Assembly: GCA_046341775.1 (NCBI GenBank)
Contig: JBKDQQ010000092.1
Span: 1 to 13,172, forward strand
Reading direction: 5' to 3'
Length of the DNA: 13,172 bases
Source: SXXH01 sp041165735
GTDB lineage: Bacteria > Planctomycetota > UBA1135 > GCA-002686595
Under the pieces are notes generated by a model, which made no database searches, had not been told where the DNA came from, and worked only from the letters and a program-made list of their open reading frames with translations. A program made the translations under genes and the position numbers. This document shows positions 6,101-12,232 of the stretch, piece by piece. Within the stretch, counting starts at the first letter, position 1, and each line of letters opens with the position of its first letter.

Positions 6101-7622
6101 GTCCGCCGTGGCCTTGAGCGCGCACACCGACGCGGCGCTGGGCGTGCTGTCGGAGCTGCTGCTCGACGACGGCGTGGCGGTCGAATTGCAGGTCGAGGCC
6201 GCGCGCGCCCTGGCGAAGGGCGGATCTGCCGCGAGCAGGGACGCGTTGGCGGAGCGCGCGATGCGCGGCCTCGTCGAGGCGCGCATCGCCAGCGTCGAGG
6301 CCCTCGGACGCGTGGCGCGCGAGGCGAGCGCGGGCGACTTGCGCGCGCTGCTGGCCGACCCGGAGTGGCGCGTGGTGCGCGCCGCCGTGCGCGAACTCGG
6401 CGCGCTGCGCCAAGTCGAGGACCATCCGGCCCTGCTCGCCCTCCTGGGCGACGCGCGCCTGCGGCCAGCCGTGGTCGAGGCGCTGGCGCGCCGGCCGGAC
6501 GCCGCGGCGCTCGACGCGTACCTCGCCGGACTGGTGGAGGTCGACGCCACCGCGCGCGAAGCCGCGCGCCGCGCGCTCGAGAGCCTCGGCGCCGTCGTTC
6601 GTCCCGCGCTCGAGGAGCGCCACCGCGACGGACGCCTGGATCCCCGCGCGCTGGAGATCGTGCGCTCCATCTACGCGCAGGTCGCTCCGCTGCGGGATTG
6701 GACCATCGTTGGTCCGTTCCCGCGGCGCGGCGCGCCCGATCCCGCCGGCCGCGCGCCGTCGGAACTCGTCGCCGACGGCGTCCGCGTCGTGGAGCATCGC
6801 TCCGAGGCCGAGCATGGCTTCGTCGACCTCGAGAAGGCGCTGGTCGCGCGCCAGGACCTGGCCGCGTTGTGCCGCGCGGAGTTGTGGAGCACGCGCGCCC
6901 GCCGCGCGCGCGTCGTGCTCGGGAGCGACGACGACGTTCGTGCGTGGCTCAACGGGCGCGAGGTGCACGACAATCCCGTCGACCGCGGTTGGAGCCACGA
7001 TGCCGACCAGTTCGAGGTCGAGCTGGCCGCCGGACGCAACGAGCTGTGGTTGCGGGTGGGGCAGAACGGCGGCCAGTGGTCGTTCAGCGTGAAGGTCGAA
7101 GGCGAGGGCAGCGGGATCCTCTACGACGACCTGCGTCCGCTCGACGAGGGCTTGGCGCGCTACGAGCGCGCCGTGGCGGAGCTGGTCGGCGACCCGCGGC
7201 GCGGGCGCGAGGTGTTCCGCCGCGAGTCGGGGCCGATGTGCCTGCGTTGCCATGTCGTCGACGGCGAAGGCGGACGCGTCGGACCGGAGCTGTCGGATGT
7301 GGCGCTCAAGTACGACCGCGCGGAGCTCGTGCGTTCGCTGCTCGCACCCAGCGCGCGCGTCGCCGAGGGCTACACCTCGTCGAGCTTCGAGCTCGCCGAC
7401 GGGACGCTGGTCTTCGGCATGGTCGCTTCGGAGGACGGCGATTCGCTCTCGATCCACGACCAGAACGGCGAACCGCGGCGCATCCCCAAGGCGGAGGTCG
7501 TCGAACGCGTCGCCGGCAAGACTTCGCTGATGCCCGACGGCTTGGCGCTGCTCCTGACCGAGGCGGAGTTCGCCGACCTCGTGGCGTACCTCGGGACGCT
7601 GAAGATGCCGACCCATCGTTGA
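3120..7622 (+). CDS. Exported ThuA / PVC-type dehydrogenase / HEAT / cytochrome c fusion protein
   Basis: This protein has 1500 residues. A short hydrophobic signal (MLGLLLACCAPVASA) suggests export; LLLAC also resembles a lipobox, so it may be lipid-anchored. Residues about 36-262 form a ThuA (trehalose-utilisation, glutamine-amidotransferase-like) domain with FFYTTGELP and GSHCATDT. Residues about 296-635 form a PVC-type dehydrogenase beta-propeller related to soluble sugar dehydrogenases, with DTDGDGRAD, a conserved NDHIVSG histidine and GYLYVAVGDKG. From about 655 to 1190 run alpha-helical HEAT repeats rich in Ala and Arg. A beta-sandwich starts at DWTIVGPFP (about 1193) and contains SDDDVRAWLNGREV. 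The C-terminal 150 residues are the PVC haem-binding domain, with CLRCH at 1374-1378 covalently holding one haem c. The likely role is oxidation of a sugar-like substrate with electron transfer to the haem; the substrate is unknown. In-frame TTG 3111 and GTG 3114 are alternative starts. Confidence 0.9.
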   Translation: MLGLLLACCAPVASANPILPRAEGRHLAAGAAAAPRILVYTHSAGFEHDVARRPAPDQLCLVEQAILERGAATGLYEAVPSRDPASFDAASLATFQGVFFYTTGELPLSKERRDALFAFVEGGGAFIGSHCATDTLYSDERYGRMIGGHFDNHPWHENVSILVEDPRHPSTRHLGASFEIVDEIYQFKAPYERARNHGLLKLDAEKVDLAREGVHREDKDFAVAWTRTHGAGRVFYTSLGHRPEVWRDERFLAHLDGGIAWATRTEARLEESSAARRDVAPRIPAPQVAPRPAPGFAVDLVQAAPELLWPTAALALDDGSLLVGEDPMDMPGPTDQPIDRVVRIAPHPSGGWSRTVWAEGLYAVFGLETLGDTVFVMNMPNLTALRDTDGDGRADVRQEILTTLGPPAPGWPGGFNDHIVSGLKMGMDGYLYVAVGDKGIPECVGRDGRRLTLRGGGVVRVRPDGSELQLVASGLRNILDVAIDARGEMYTYDNTDDGLGWWTRVTHVMSGAAYGYPHDYKSRPELVRPCILDQGGGSPCGNLVYREDAWPAPWKGGAYFAEWGKGVVRRFDFEQRGATHGVKGHEDLLVAGEARAFRPLDVAESPDGRWLWVTDWNYDGWTSNVEAGRLWRVRRADDDGRASSAMKPLPTTDAGLLAVLEEPSFRRRLRAQQALADGGDMRTVLALVDFLVGPAGDRAKAHAWCALEELSRYGSVADDDQRTRRLQLWRTTDQLLPLDLPETHAWIARALARRDDASLATAGALLVSAHPIVRREAAIALANPAFAARAAERDEHLVEALAREGDEWVRHALQRAIWLGEAAPDFALVDAGSRRLVVDGLRDRVDAPAIARLAALAASGADPALRAHAVLALRENAFGEAPWDGKWWSIDPARRPPPARIVRHASTAAALGAIRAALGDDAAPVQLAALEAVAKLEDREAAQAVRELAQRSQDARVRVEALRTLGAVRDLQAAPLLAAAARASDASVREAALASAVALSAHTDAALGVLSELLLDDGVAVELQVEAARALAKGGSAASRDALAERAMRGLVEARIASVEALGRVAREASAGDLRALLADPEWRVVRAAVRELGALRQVEDHPALLALLGDARLRPAVVEALARRPDAAALDAYLAGLVEVDATAREAARRALESLGAVVRPALEERHRDGRLDPRALEIVRSIYAQVAPLRDWTIVGPFPRRGAPDPAGRAPSELVADGVRVVEHRSEAEHGFVDLEKALVARQDLAALCRAELWSTRARRARVVLGSDDDVRAWLNGREVHDNPVDRGWSHDADQFEVELAAGRNELWLRVGQNGGQWSFSVKVEGEGSGILYDDLRPLDEGLARYERAVAELVGDPRRGREVFRRESGPMCLRCHVVDGEGGRVGPELSDVALKYDRAELVRSLLAPSARVAEGYTSSSFELADGTLVFGMVASEDGDSLSIHDQNGEPRRIPKAEVVERVAGKTSLMPDGLALLLTEAEFADLVAYLGTLKMPTHR
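7239..7253 (+). other. CxxCH haem c attachment site
   Basis: The codons for Cys-Leu-Arg-Cys-His (residues 1374-1378) form the single covalent haem c site of the fusion protein. The surrounding pattern, GREVFRRESGPMCLRCH followed by GGRVGPELSDV, is the familiar c-type motif of the PVC haem-binding domain. A distal methionine ligand could be the one in KTSLMPDG (about residue 1472), which sits where such domains usually place it; that assignment is inference. Confidence 0.85.
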
Positions 7623-7623
7623 G

Positions 7624-7660
7624 GGCCGGCGCGCGCTCTTTCGCGGTCGTGCGCGCGGCC
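7624..7660. terminator. GC-rich hairpin between convergent genes
   Basis: GGCC-G-GCGCGCGC can pair with GTGCGCGC-GGCC, giving about 12 base pairs with one bulged G and one G-T wobble and a 12-nt loop. It fills most of the 39 bp between the stop codons of the dehydrogenase fusion and the metal transporter. There is no U tract, so it is a weak candidate for a bidirectional terminator or a transcript-end stabiliser. Confidence 0.35.
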
Positions 7661-7661
7661 G

Positions 7662-8690
7662 CTAGAGCACGCTCGCGCCCAGCCACGAGCCGATCGCCCA
7701 GGTCGCCGCGCCCGCGGCGGCCCCGATCGCCAGCATGCGCGCGCCGCCGAAGGCCAGGTTCCTGCCCGAGAACAGGCTCGTGGCCGCGCCCACGAGGAAC
7801 AACACGACCGCCGCCGCCGCGATCGAGCTCCACAAGGCCAGCGTCCCCGAGGCCAGGAGCCACGGCAAGAGCGGCACCAGCGAGCCCAGGCAGAACGAGC
7901 CGAAGCTCCACAGCGCGGCGGCCATGGGCGAGCCGAGCTCGTCGGGATCGAGGCCCAGCTCTTCGCGCGACAGGACCGCCAAGGCGCGCTCCTGGTCCTT
8001 GACGAGCTCCCGCGCCATGGCGCGCGCGGCCTCGAGCTCGAAGCCGCGCGCGTGGTAGATGAGCGCCAGCTCCTCCGCCTCGGCCTCCGGATAGCGTTGC
8101 AGCTCGTCGCGTTCCTCGGCGATCTGGCCCTGCCACAACTCGGTCTGCGTGCGCACGATGATCCACTCGCCGGCGGCCATCGAGAACGCGCCCGCGAGCA
8201 TGCCGGCGACTCCCGCGACCACCACCGCGCCGGAATCGGCCGCGTGCGCGGTCGCCCCCGCGACTCCGAGCACCAGGCTCGCGTTCGACACGAGGCCGTC
8301 GTTCACGCCGAAGACCGCTGCGCGCAACGTGCCGCCCGAACCGGTGCGCTTGTGGCGCGCGCCGATGGCTTCCACGGACACGACCCGCGCGTGTCCCGCG
8401 CCGTAGGTCGACAGACCGCGCACCTTCAACGCGGCGAGCAGCGACTTCGTGCGCTCGACGCCGAGGCGCGAGGCGGCCCACGCGGCGAATCGCGCGCGCG
8501 GCGAGGGTCGGAAGCGCGGCGCGGCGGTCCCCGGCAGTTCCGCCGCGAGGAGTCCGGCCTGGTGGCGCGCCGCCTTGGCGAGCTCGGCGAACAAGGCGCG
8601 CTTCGACGCATCCGGCTCCGCGCGGGCCAGCTGGTCGTAGATCCAGGCCGATTGCGTCTCCTCGCGCCAACGATCGAGCGTGTGCTCCAT
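7662..8690 (-). CDS. Ferritin-like/VIT1-CCC1 family metal transporter
   Basis: This 342-residue inner-membrane protein combines an N-terminal rubrerythrin/ferritin-like region (about 1-115) with a VIT1/CCC1 transporter domain. The N-terminal part has paired helices such as DRWREETQSAWIYDQLARAEPD and ALFAELAKAARHQ. The second helix reads AARHQ where metal-binding members usually have an E-x-x-H pair, so metal ligation may be weakened. The transporter part has the signature VFGVNDGLVSNASLV (about 126-140) and GEWIIVRTQTEL (174-185). A charged helical segment at about 185-250 corresponds to the cytoplasmic metal-binding domain. Five membrane helices lie near 124-146, 153-175, 256-282, 284-305 and 317-341. 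Relatives move Fe2+ or Mn2+ out of the cytoplasm. The ATG at 8690 is preferred because the family helix starts there; an in-frame ATG at 8726 and GTG at 8732 would add 12 or 14 basic residues. No strong ribosome binding site is seen. Confidence 0.88.
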   Translation of the reverse strand: MEHTLDRWREETQSAWIYDQLARAEPDASKRALFAELAKAARHQAGLLAAELPGTAAPRFRPSPRARFAAWAASRLGVERTKSLLAALKVRGLSTYGAGHARVVSVEAIGARHKRTGSGGTLRAAVFGVNDGLVSNASLVLGVAGATAHAADSGAVVVAGVAGMLAGAFSMAAGEWIIVRTQTELWQGQIAEERDELQRYPEAEAEELALIYHARGFELEAARAMARELVKDQERALAVLSREELGLDPDELGSPMAAALWSFGSFCLGSLVPLLPWLLASGTLALWSSIAAAAVVLFLVGAATSLFSGRNLAFGGARMLAIGAAAGAATWAIGSWLGASVL

Positions 8691-8749
8691 GTCCGCAGCA
8701 TGGCGAAGCCGACGACGGGTCGCCATCCGCACGAAGGCGGGTCACTTGG

Positions 8750-8755
8750 TAGAAC
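8750..8755 (+). promoter_or_regulatory. -10-like hexamer, possible leaderless start of the GH2 gene
   Basis: TAGAAC lies exactly 7 nt before the ATG at 8763, and no Shine-Dalgarno is visible. The same spacing occurs before the dehydrogenase fusion. No TTGACA-like hexamer lies at the usual 17-nt distance. It sits in the 72-bp divergent region shared with the metal transporter. Confidence 0.35.
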
Positions 8756-8762
8756 AGCGTCC

Positions 8763-10964
8763 ATGCTGCGCCTGCTCCCGCTCTTGTGCCTCCTCGCCGC
8801 TTGCTCCACCAACGAATCGCGCTGGAAGCCCGCGCCCGGACCCCTGCAGTCCATCCACGCCGAGGGCTTGGACCCCGATGCGCCGCTGCCGGAGCATCCG
8901 CGGCCGCAACTGGTGCGCGAGCGCTGGCTCAACCTTAACGGCCTTTGGCAGTTCCAGCCCGGGATCGCGGGCGAGGCTCCGCCCTCGGACATCGACCTCT
9001 CCGGGACGATCCTCGTGCCGTTCCCCATCGAATCGCAGTTGTCGGGGGTAGGCGCCAAGCACGAGCGCGCCTGGTACCGGCGCGTGTTCGACCTGCCGGC
9101 GTCGTGGCGCGGCGAACGAGTCCTGCTGCACTTCGGCGCGGTCGACTGGGAGGCGCGCGCGTGGGTCAACGGCCGCGCCGTCGGCGAGCATCGTGGCGGC
9201 TACGACCCGTTCACCTTCGACATCACCGACGCGCTCGACAACGGCGACGAGCAGGAGCTCGTTGTCGCCGTGTGGGATCCCACCGACAAGGGCGACCAGC
9301 CGCGCGGCAAGCAAGTCGACAAGCCCGGCGGCATCCACTACACCAGCGTCACGGGCATCTGGCAGACCGCGTGGCTCGAGTGCGCGCCCGCGACGCGCCT
9401 CGAGCAGATCGTCGTGCATGGCGATCCCCGCGACGGGCGCGTGCAGGCGCGCGCCAACATCGCCGGATCCGGCAAGGGACTGGAGCTCGAACTCGTCGCC
9501 AAGGACGCCGGCCAGGTGGTGGCGCGCGCCAAGGGACCCGCCGACGAGCCGCTCGTCTTCGTCGTTCCCGGCGCCAAGCCCTGGTCGCCATCCTCGCCGC
9601 ACCTCTACGACCTCGAGGCGCGCCTGCTGCGCAAGGGCGCGGTGCTCGACGAGGTGCGCTCGTACTTCGCGATGCGCACGATCGAGCTCGCCGCCGGCAG
9701 CGGCGGTGCGCCGCGCCTGTTCCTGAACGGCGCCGAGCTGTTCCAGATCGGCCCGCTCGACCAGGGCTACTGGCCCGAAGGCCTGTACACCGCGCCCACG
9801 GACGCGGCGCTGCGCAGCGACCTCGAGCGGACGAAGGAGCTGGGGTTCAACATGCTCCGCAAGCACGTCAAGGTCGAGCCGGCGCGGTTCTACCGCCACT
9901 GCGACGAGCTGGGACTGCTCGTGTGGCAGGACATGCCCAACGGCGACAACAAGACCGAGGAGGGCAGGCGCCAGTTCCAACGCGAGCTCGAGGCGATGGT
10001 GCGCGCCCTCGCGCCCTTCCCGAGCATCGTCTGCTGGGTCGTCTACAACGAAGGCTGGGGACAGCACGACACGCCGCGCATGGTCGAGTTCACGCGTTCG
10101 CTCGACGCGACGCGCCTCGTCTCCAACGCCTCGGGCTGGGTCGACCACCAGGTTGGCGACCTGATGGACATCCACGCCTATCCCGGGCCGGGGGCGCCCA
10201 AGGTCGAGGCGCGGCGCGCCGGCGTGCTGGGCGAGTTCGGCGGCATCGGCTTGGCGCTGACCGGCCACACCTGGCAGCAGGAGAACTGGGGCTACGAAGG
10301 CGCCGCCGATCGCGCGGCGTTGACGACGCGCTACGTCGACCTGCTGCGCGGTGTCCACGAACTGCGCCTCGAAGCCGGCTTGGCGGCGGCGGTCTACACG
10401 CAGACCACCGACGTGGAGACGGAGACGAACGGGTTGCTCACCTACGACCGCGCCGTGGTGAAGATGGACCCGGCCCGCGTGCGCGCGGCCAACGAAGGGC
10501 GCTTCCCGCGCCTCGTGCCGCTCGTGCCCACTTCGCGCTCCGAGCCGCAGGAATGGCAGGTGCGCTTCGAGGCCCCGCAGGGCGAGTGGTGGAAGCAGGA
10601 CCACGACGCGCGCGATTGGGTGCGCGCACCGGGCGGCTTCGGCACGCGCGGCACGCCGAACGCGGTGGTGGAGACGGAGTGGAAGACCACCGAGATCTGG
10701 TTGCGCCGCGAGTTCGAGCTCGATGCCGACGCCACGGGCGAGCTCTCGCTTTCGGTCCACCACGACGAGGACGCCACGATCTGGATCGACGGCGTCGAGG
10801 TGGCGCGATTGAAGGGCTACACCACGGCGTACCGGTCGGTGCCGCTCGCGGCCGAACATGCGAAGTTGCTGGCCAAGGGCCGCCATGTGCTCGCGGTGCA
10901 TTGCCGCCAGACCGGAGGCGGCCAGTGCATCGACGTGGGCATCGATCGGGTGGAGGCGCCCTGA
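8763..10964 (+). CDS. Glycoside hydrolase family 2 lipoprotein
   Basis: This 733-residue exported enzyme is probably an outer- or inner-membrane lipoprotein: a short hydrophobic signal ends in LLAAC-S, making C14 the lipidated residue. Domains in order are a GH2 sugar-binding jelly roll (about 45-210, with LNLNGLWQF, AWYRRVFDLP and HFGAVDWEARAWVNG), an immunoglobulin-like domain (211-308, ending with PHLYDLEARLL and the YFAMRTIEL link) and a TIM barrel (about 310-590). In the barrel the acid/base is E430 in VVYNEGWGQ and the nucleophile is E491 in GVLGEFGG, a normal spacing of 61 residues. A C-terminal beta-sandwich (about 640-733) follows. The family includes beta-galactosidases, beta-glucuronidases and beta-mannosidases; specificity cannot be read from sequence alone. 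The start is set by the signal peptide; the open frame extends upstream only as antisense of the transporter. Confidence 0.93.
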   Translation: MLRLLPLLCLLAACSTNESRWKPAPGPLQSIHAEGLDPDAPLPEHPRPQLVRERWLNLNGLWQFQPGIAGEAPPSDIDLSGTILVPFPIESQLSGVGAKHERAWYRRVFDLPASWRGERVLLHFGAVDWEARAWVNGRAVGEHRGGYDPFTFDITDALDNGDEQELVVAVWDPTDKGDQPRGKQVDKPGGIHYTSVTGIWQTAWLECAPATRLEQIVVHGDPRDGRVQARANIAGSGKGLELELVAKDAGQVVARAKGPADEPLVFVVPGAKPWSPSSPHLYDLEARLLRKGAVLDEVRSYFAMRTIELAAGSGGAPRLFLNGAELFQIGPLDQGYWPEGLYTAPTDAALRSDLERTKELGFNMLRKHVKVEPARFYRHCDELGLLVWQDMPNGDNKTEEGRRQFQRELEAMVRALAPFPSIVCWVVYNEGWGQHDTPRMVEFTRSLDATRLVSNASGWVDHQVGDLMDIHAYPGPGAPKVEARRAGVLGEFGGIGLALTGHTWQQENWGYEGAADRAALTTRYVDLLRGVHELRLEAGLAAAVYTQTTDVETETNGLLTYDRAVVKMDPARVRAANEGRFPRLVPLVPTSRSEPQEWQVRFEAPQGEWWKQDHDARDWVRAPGGFGTRGTPNAVVETEWKTTEIWLRREFELDADATGELSLSVHHDEDATIWIDGVEVARLKGYTTAYRSVPLAAEHAKLLAKGRHVLAVHCRQTGGGQCIDVGIDRVEAP

Positions 10965-10986
10965 CGGAGTGGACGCCATGCCGCGG

Positions 10987-11015
10987 GAAAAGTCGCCTGC
11001 GCGATGCGACTTTTC
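10987..11015. terminator. Perfect bidirectional hairpin terminator
   Basis: GAAAAGTCGC (10987-10996) and GCGACTTTTC (11006-11015) form a perfect 10-bp stem with a 9-nt loop, between the convergent GH2 and flavoprotein stops. The stem itself supplies TTTT at the 3' side on the plus strand and also on the minus strand, so it can act as a factor-independent terminator in both directions. It is AT-rich at its base, unlike its surroundings. Confidence 0.75.
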
Positions 11016-11051
11016 AGGGCCGGCATCCTCGCTGGTGGCGGCCTTGCGCGT

Positions 11052-12218
11052 TCAGCGCGTGGAAAGGGCAGCCGACGCCAGTCGCCACCATCCGCGCGGC
11101 GAGCGCAGGAAGGATGCGTAGCTCTTTTCGCCGGCGATGATCGAGACCATCGCTTCGCACAGCGATGCGCCCGCGGCGGAGAACAGCGCGCGAGCCAGAG
11201 CCGGGCGTTCGTAGACGACGTGGGCCAGCCAACGCGCGCGGCGCAGCTCGGGGACGAGGTCGGCGCGCAATGCGCGGGAGTAGGTGCGCGCGGCGCTCTC
11301 CGGTTCCAGCGCCGCGCGAGCGGCGAGGCGGCCGGAGCGCAGGGCGGGCGAGATGCCCTCGTAGGTCAACGGATCGGCGAGGCCCGCGGCGTCGCCGACC
11401 AGCAGCACGCGACCGCGGGCCAGCGTGCGACGCGGGCGGGCGGGGATGATCTGCCCCTGGATGTCGCACGAGCGCGCGTCCGCGAGTCCGTGCGCGACGA
11501 GGATCGCCGGCAGCAAGGCCCGAGGACTGGGCTCGCCGCGCAGAGTCAGGACTCCCGCGGAGACCTGCTCGTCCTTGCCGAAGCTCCATGCGTAGCCGTG
11601 CGGCGCGCGCGCGAAGTCGAACACCACGGCGTCGCCGCGGCCGCGCGGCGCGCCATGCACCTCGGCCTCCAGGGCCGGCGTGCCCTTGGCCGACGGGGCG
11701 AAGCCGGCGAAGCGCGCGCAGTCCGAGTGCGCGCCATCGGCGGCCACCAGCAACGACGCGCGCAACTCGCCGAGGTTCGTGTCGAGCAGCAGGCTCGACG
11801 CGTCGGCGGGGAGCGACGCCCCGTCGCCGGCGCGCAAGCCGAGCAGGCGGCAATTCGTCCGCACCTCGACGCCGGCGGCGCGCGCCGCATCCAGCAGCGC
11901 GTGGTCGAACTCGTCGCGCAGCACGAGGGAGACGATCGGCGTGGAGCGTTCGACCACATGCGCGCGTCCGGCGTGGTCGACCAGCTCGACGCGCCGCGCC
12001 TCGCGACGCACGGGCAGGCGCAATCCGTCGGGCAGCTCGCGCCACGCGCGCGCCACGACACCGCCGCCGCACACCTTCGGCCGCGGCGGCGTGGAGCGCT
12101 CCAGCAGCACGACGCGCCCTCCCGCGCGCGCCAGATGCAGCGCGGCGCAGGCGCCCGCCGGACCGCCGCCGACCACGACGACGGGGTCCTTGCGCTCGAT
12201 CCTGCTCGCCGTCGGCAT
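11052..12218 (-). CDS. FAD-dependent oxidoreductase, geranylgeranyl reductase type
   Basis: This 388-residue flavoprotein starts with an FAD Rossmann motif, VVVVGGGPAG (13-22), and the ribose-binding E40. PRPKVCGGG (45-53) then matches the P-x-x-K/Y-x-C-G-G motif of the geranylgeranyl reductase group. VAADGAHS (158-165) and VLLVGDAAGLADPLTYEG (271-288) are the second and third flavin-binding motifs of this fold, the latter holding the GDA sequence. Relatives reduce isoprenoid double bonds in chlorophyll precursors, archaeal lipids or menaquinone side chains; uncharacterised members are common in bacteria, and the substrate here is not evident. It starts 12 nt after the moaA stop, with GAGGAG 8 nt before its ATG and overlapping that stop, so the two are cotranscribed and probably translationally coupled. 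The C-terminal part (about 310-388) is helical and Arg/Ala-rich. A halogenase is less likely, as no WxWxIP motif is seen. Confidence 0.85.
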   Translation of the reverse strand: MPTASRIERKDPVVVVGGGPAGACAALHLARAGGRVVLLERSTPPRPKVCGGGVVARAWRELPDGLRLPVRREARRVELVDHAGRAHVVERSTPIVSLVLRDEFDHALLDAARAAGVEVRTNCRLLGLRAGDGASLPADASSLLLDTNLGELRASLLVAADGAHSDCARFAGFAPSAKGTPALEAEVHGAPRGRGDAVVFDFARAPHGYAWSFGKDEQVSAGVLTLRGEPSPRALLPAILVAHGLADARSCDIQGQIIPARPRRTLARGRVLLVGDAAGLADPLTYEGISPALRSGRLAARAALEPESAARTYSRALRADLVPELRRARWLAHVVYERPALARALFSAAGASLCEAMVSIIAGEKSYASFLRSPRGWWRLASAALSTR

Positions 12219-12226
12219 CCGGTCCG

Positions 12227-12232
12227 CTCCTC
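12227..12232 (-). promoter_or_regulatory. Ribosome binding site overlapping the moaA stop codon
   Basis: GAGGAG on the minus strand uses the last two bases of the moaA TGA and lies 8 nt before the flavoprotein ATG. It is the best Shine-Dalgarno in the window and suggests that ribosomes finishing moaA reinitiate on the flavoprotein. Confidence 0.75.

Noticed and set aside
1812..7616. A 1934-codon open frame on the minus strand opposite the dehydrogenase fusion
   Set aside because: It is low-complexity (Arg, Ala, Gly, His, Glu rich), matches no family, and also runs through cheB in the wrong frame. Long antisense frames are expected where the third codon position is almost always G or C.
2171..8002. 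A 1943-codon open frame on the plus strand in another frame
   Set aside because: It is an Arg/Ala/Gly-rich shadow overlapping three well-supported genes on both strands, with no recognisable domain.
8742..10979. A 745-codon open frame antisense to the GH2 gene
   Set aside because: The opposite strand has a signal peptide, ordered GH2 domains and both catalytic glutamates; the antisense product has none of these and is explained by composition.
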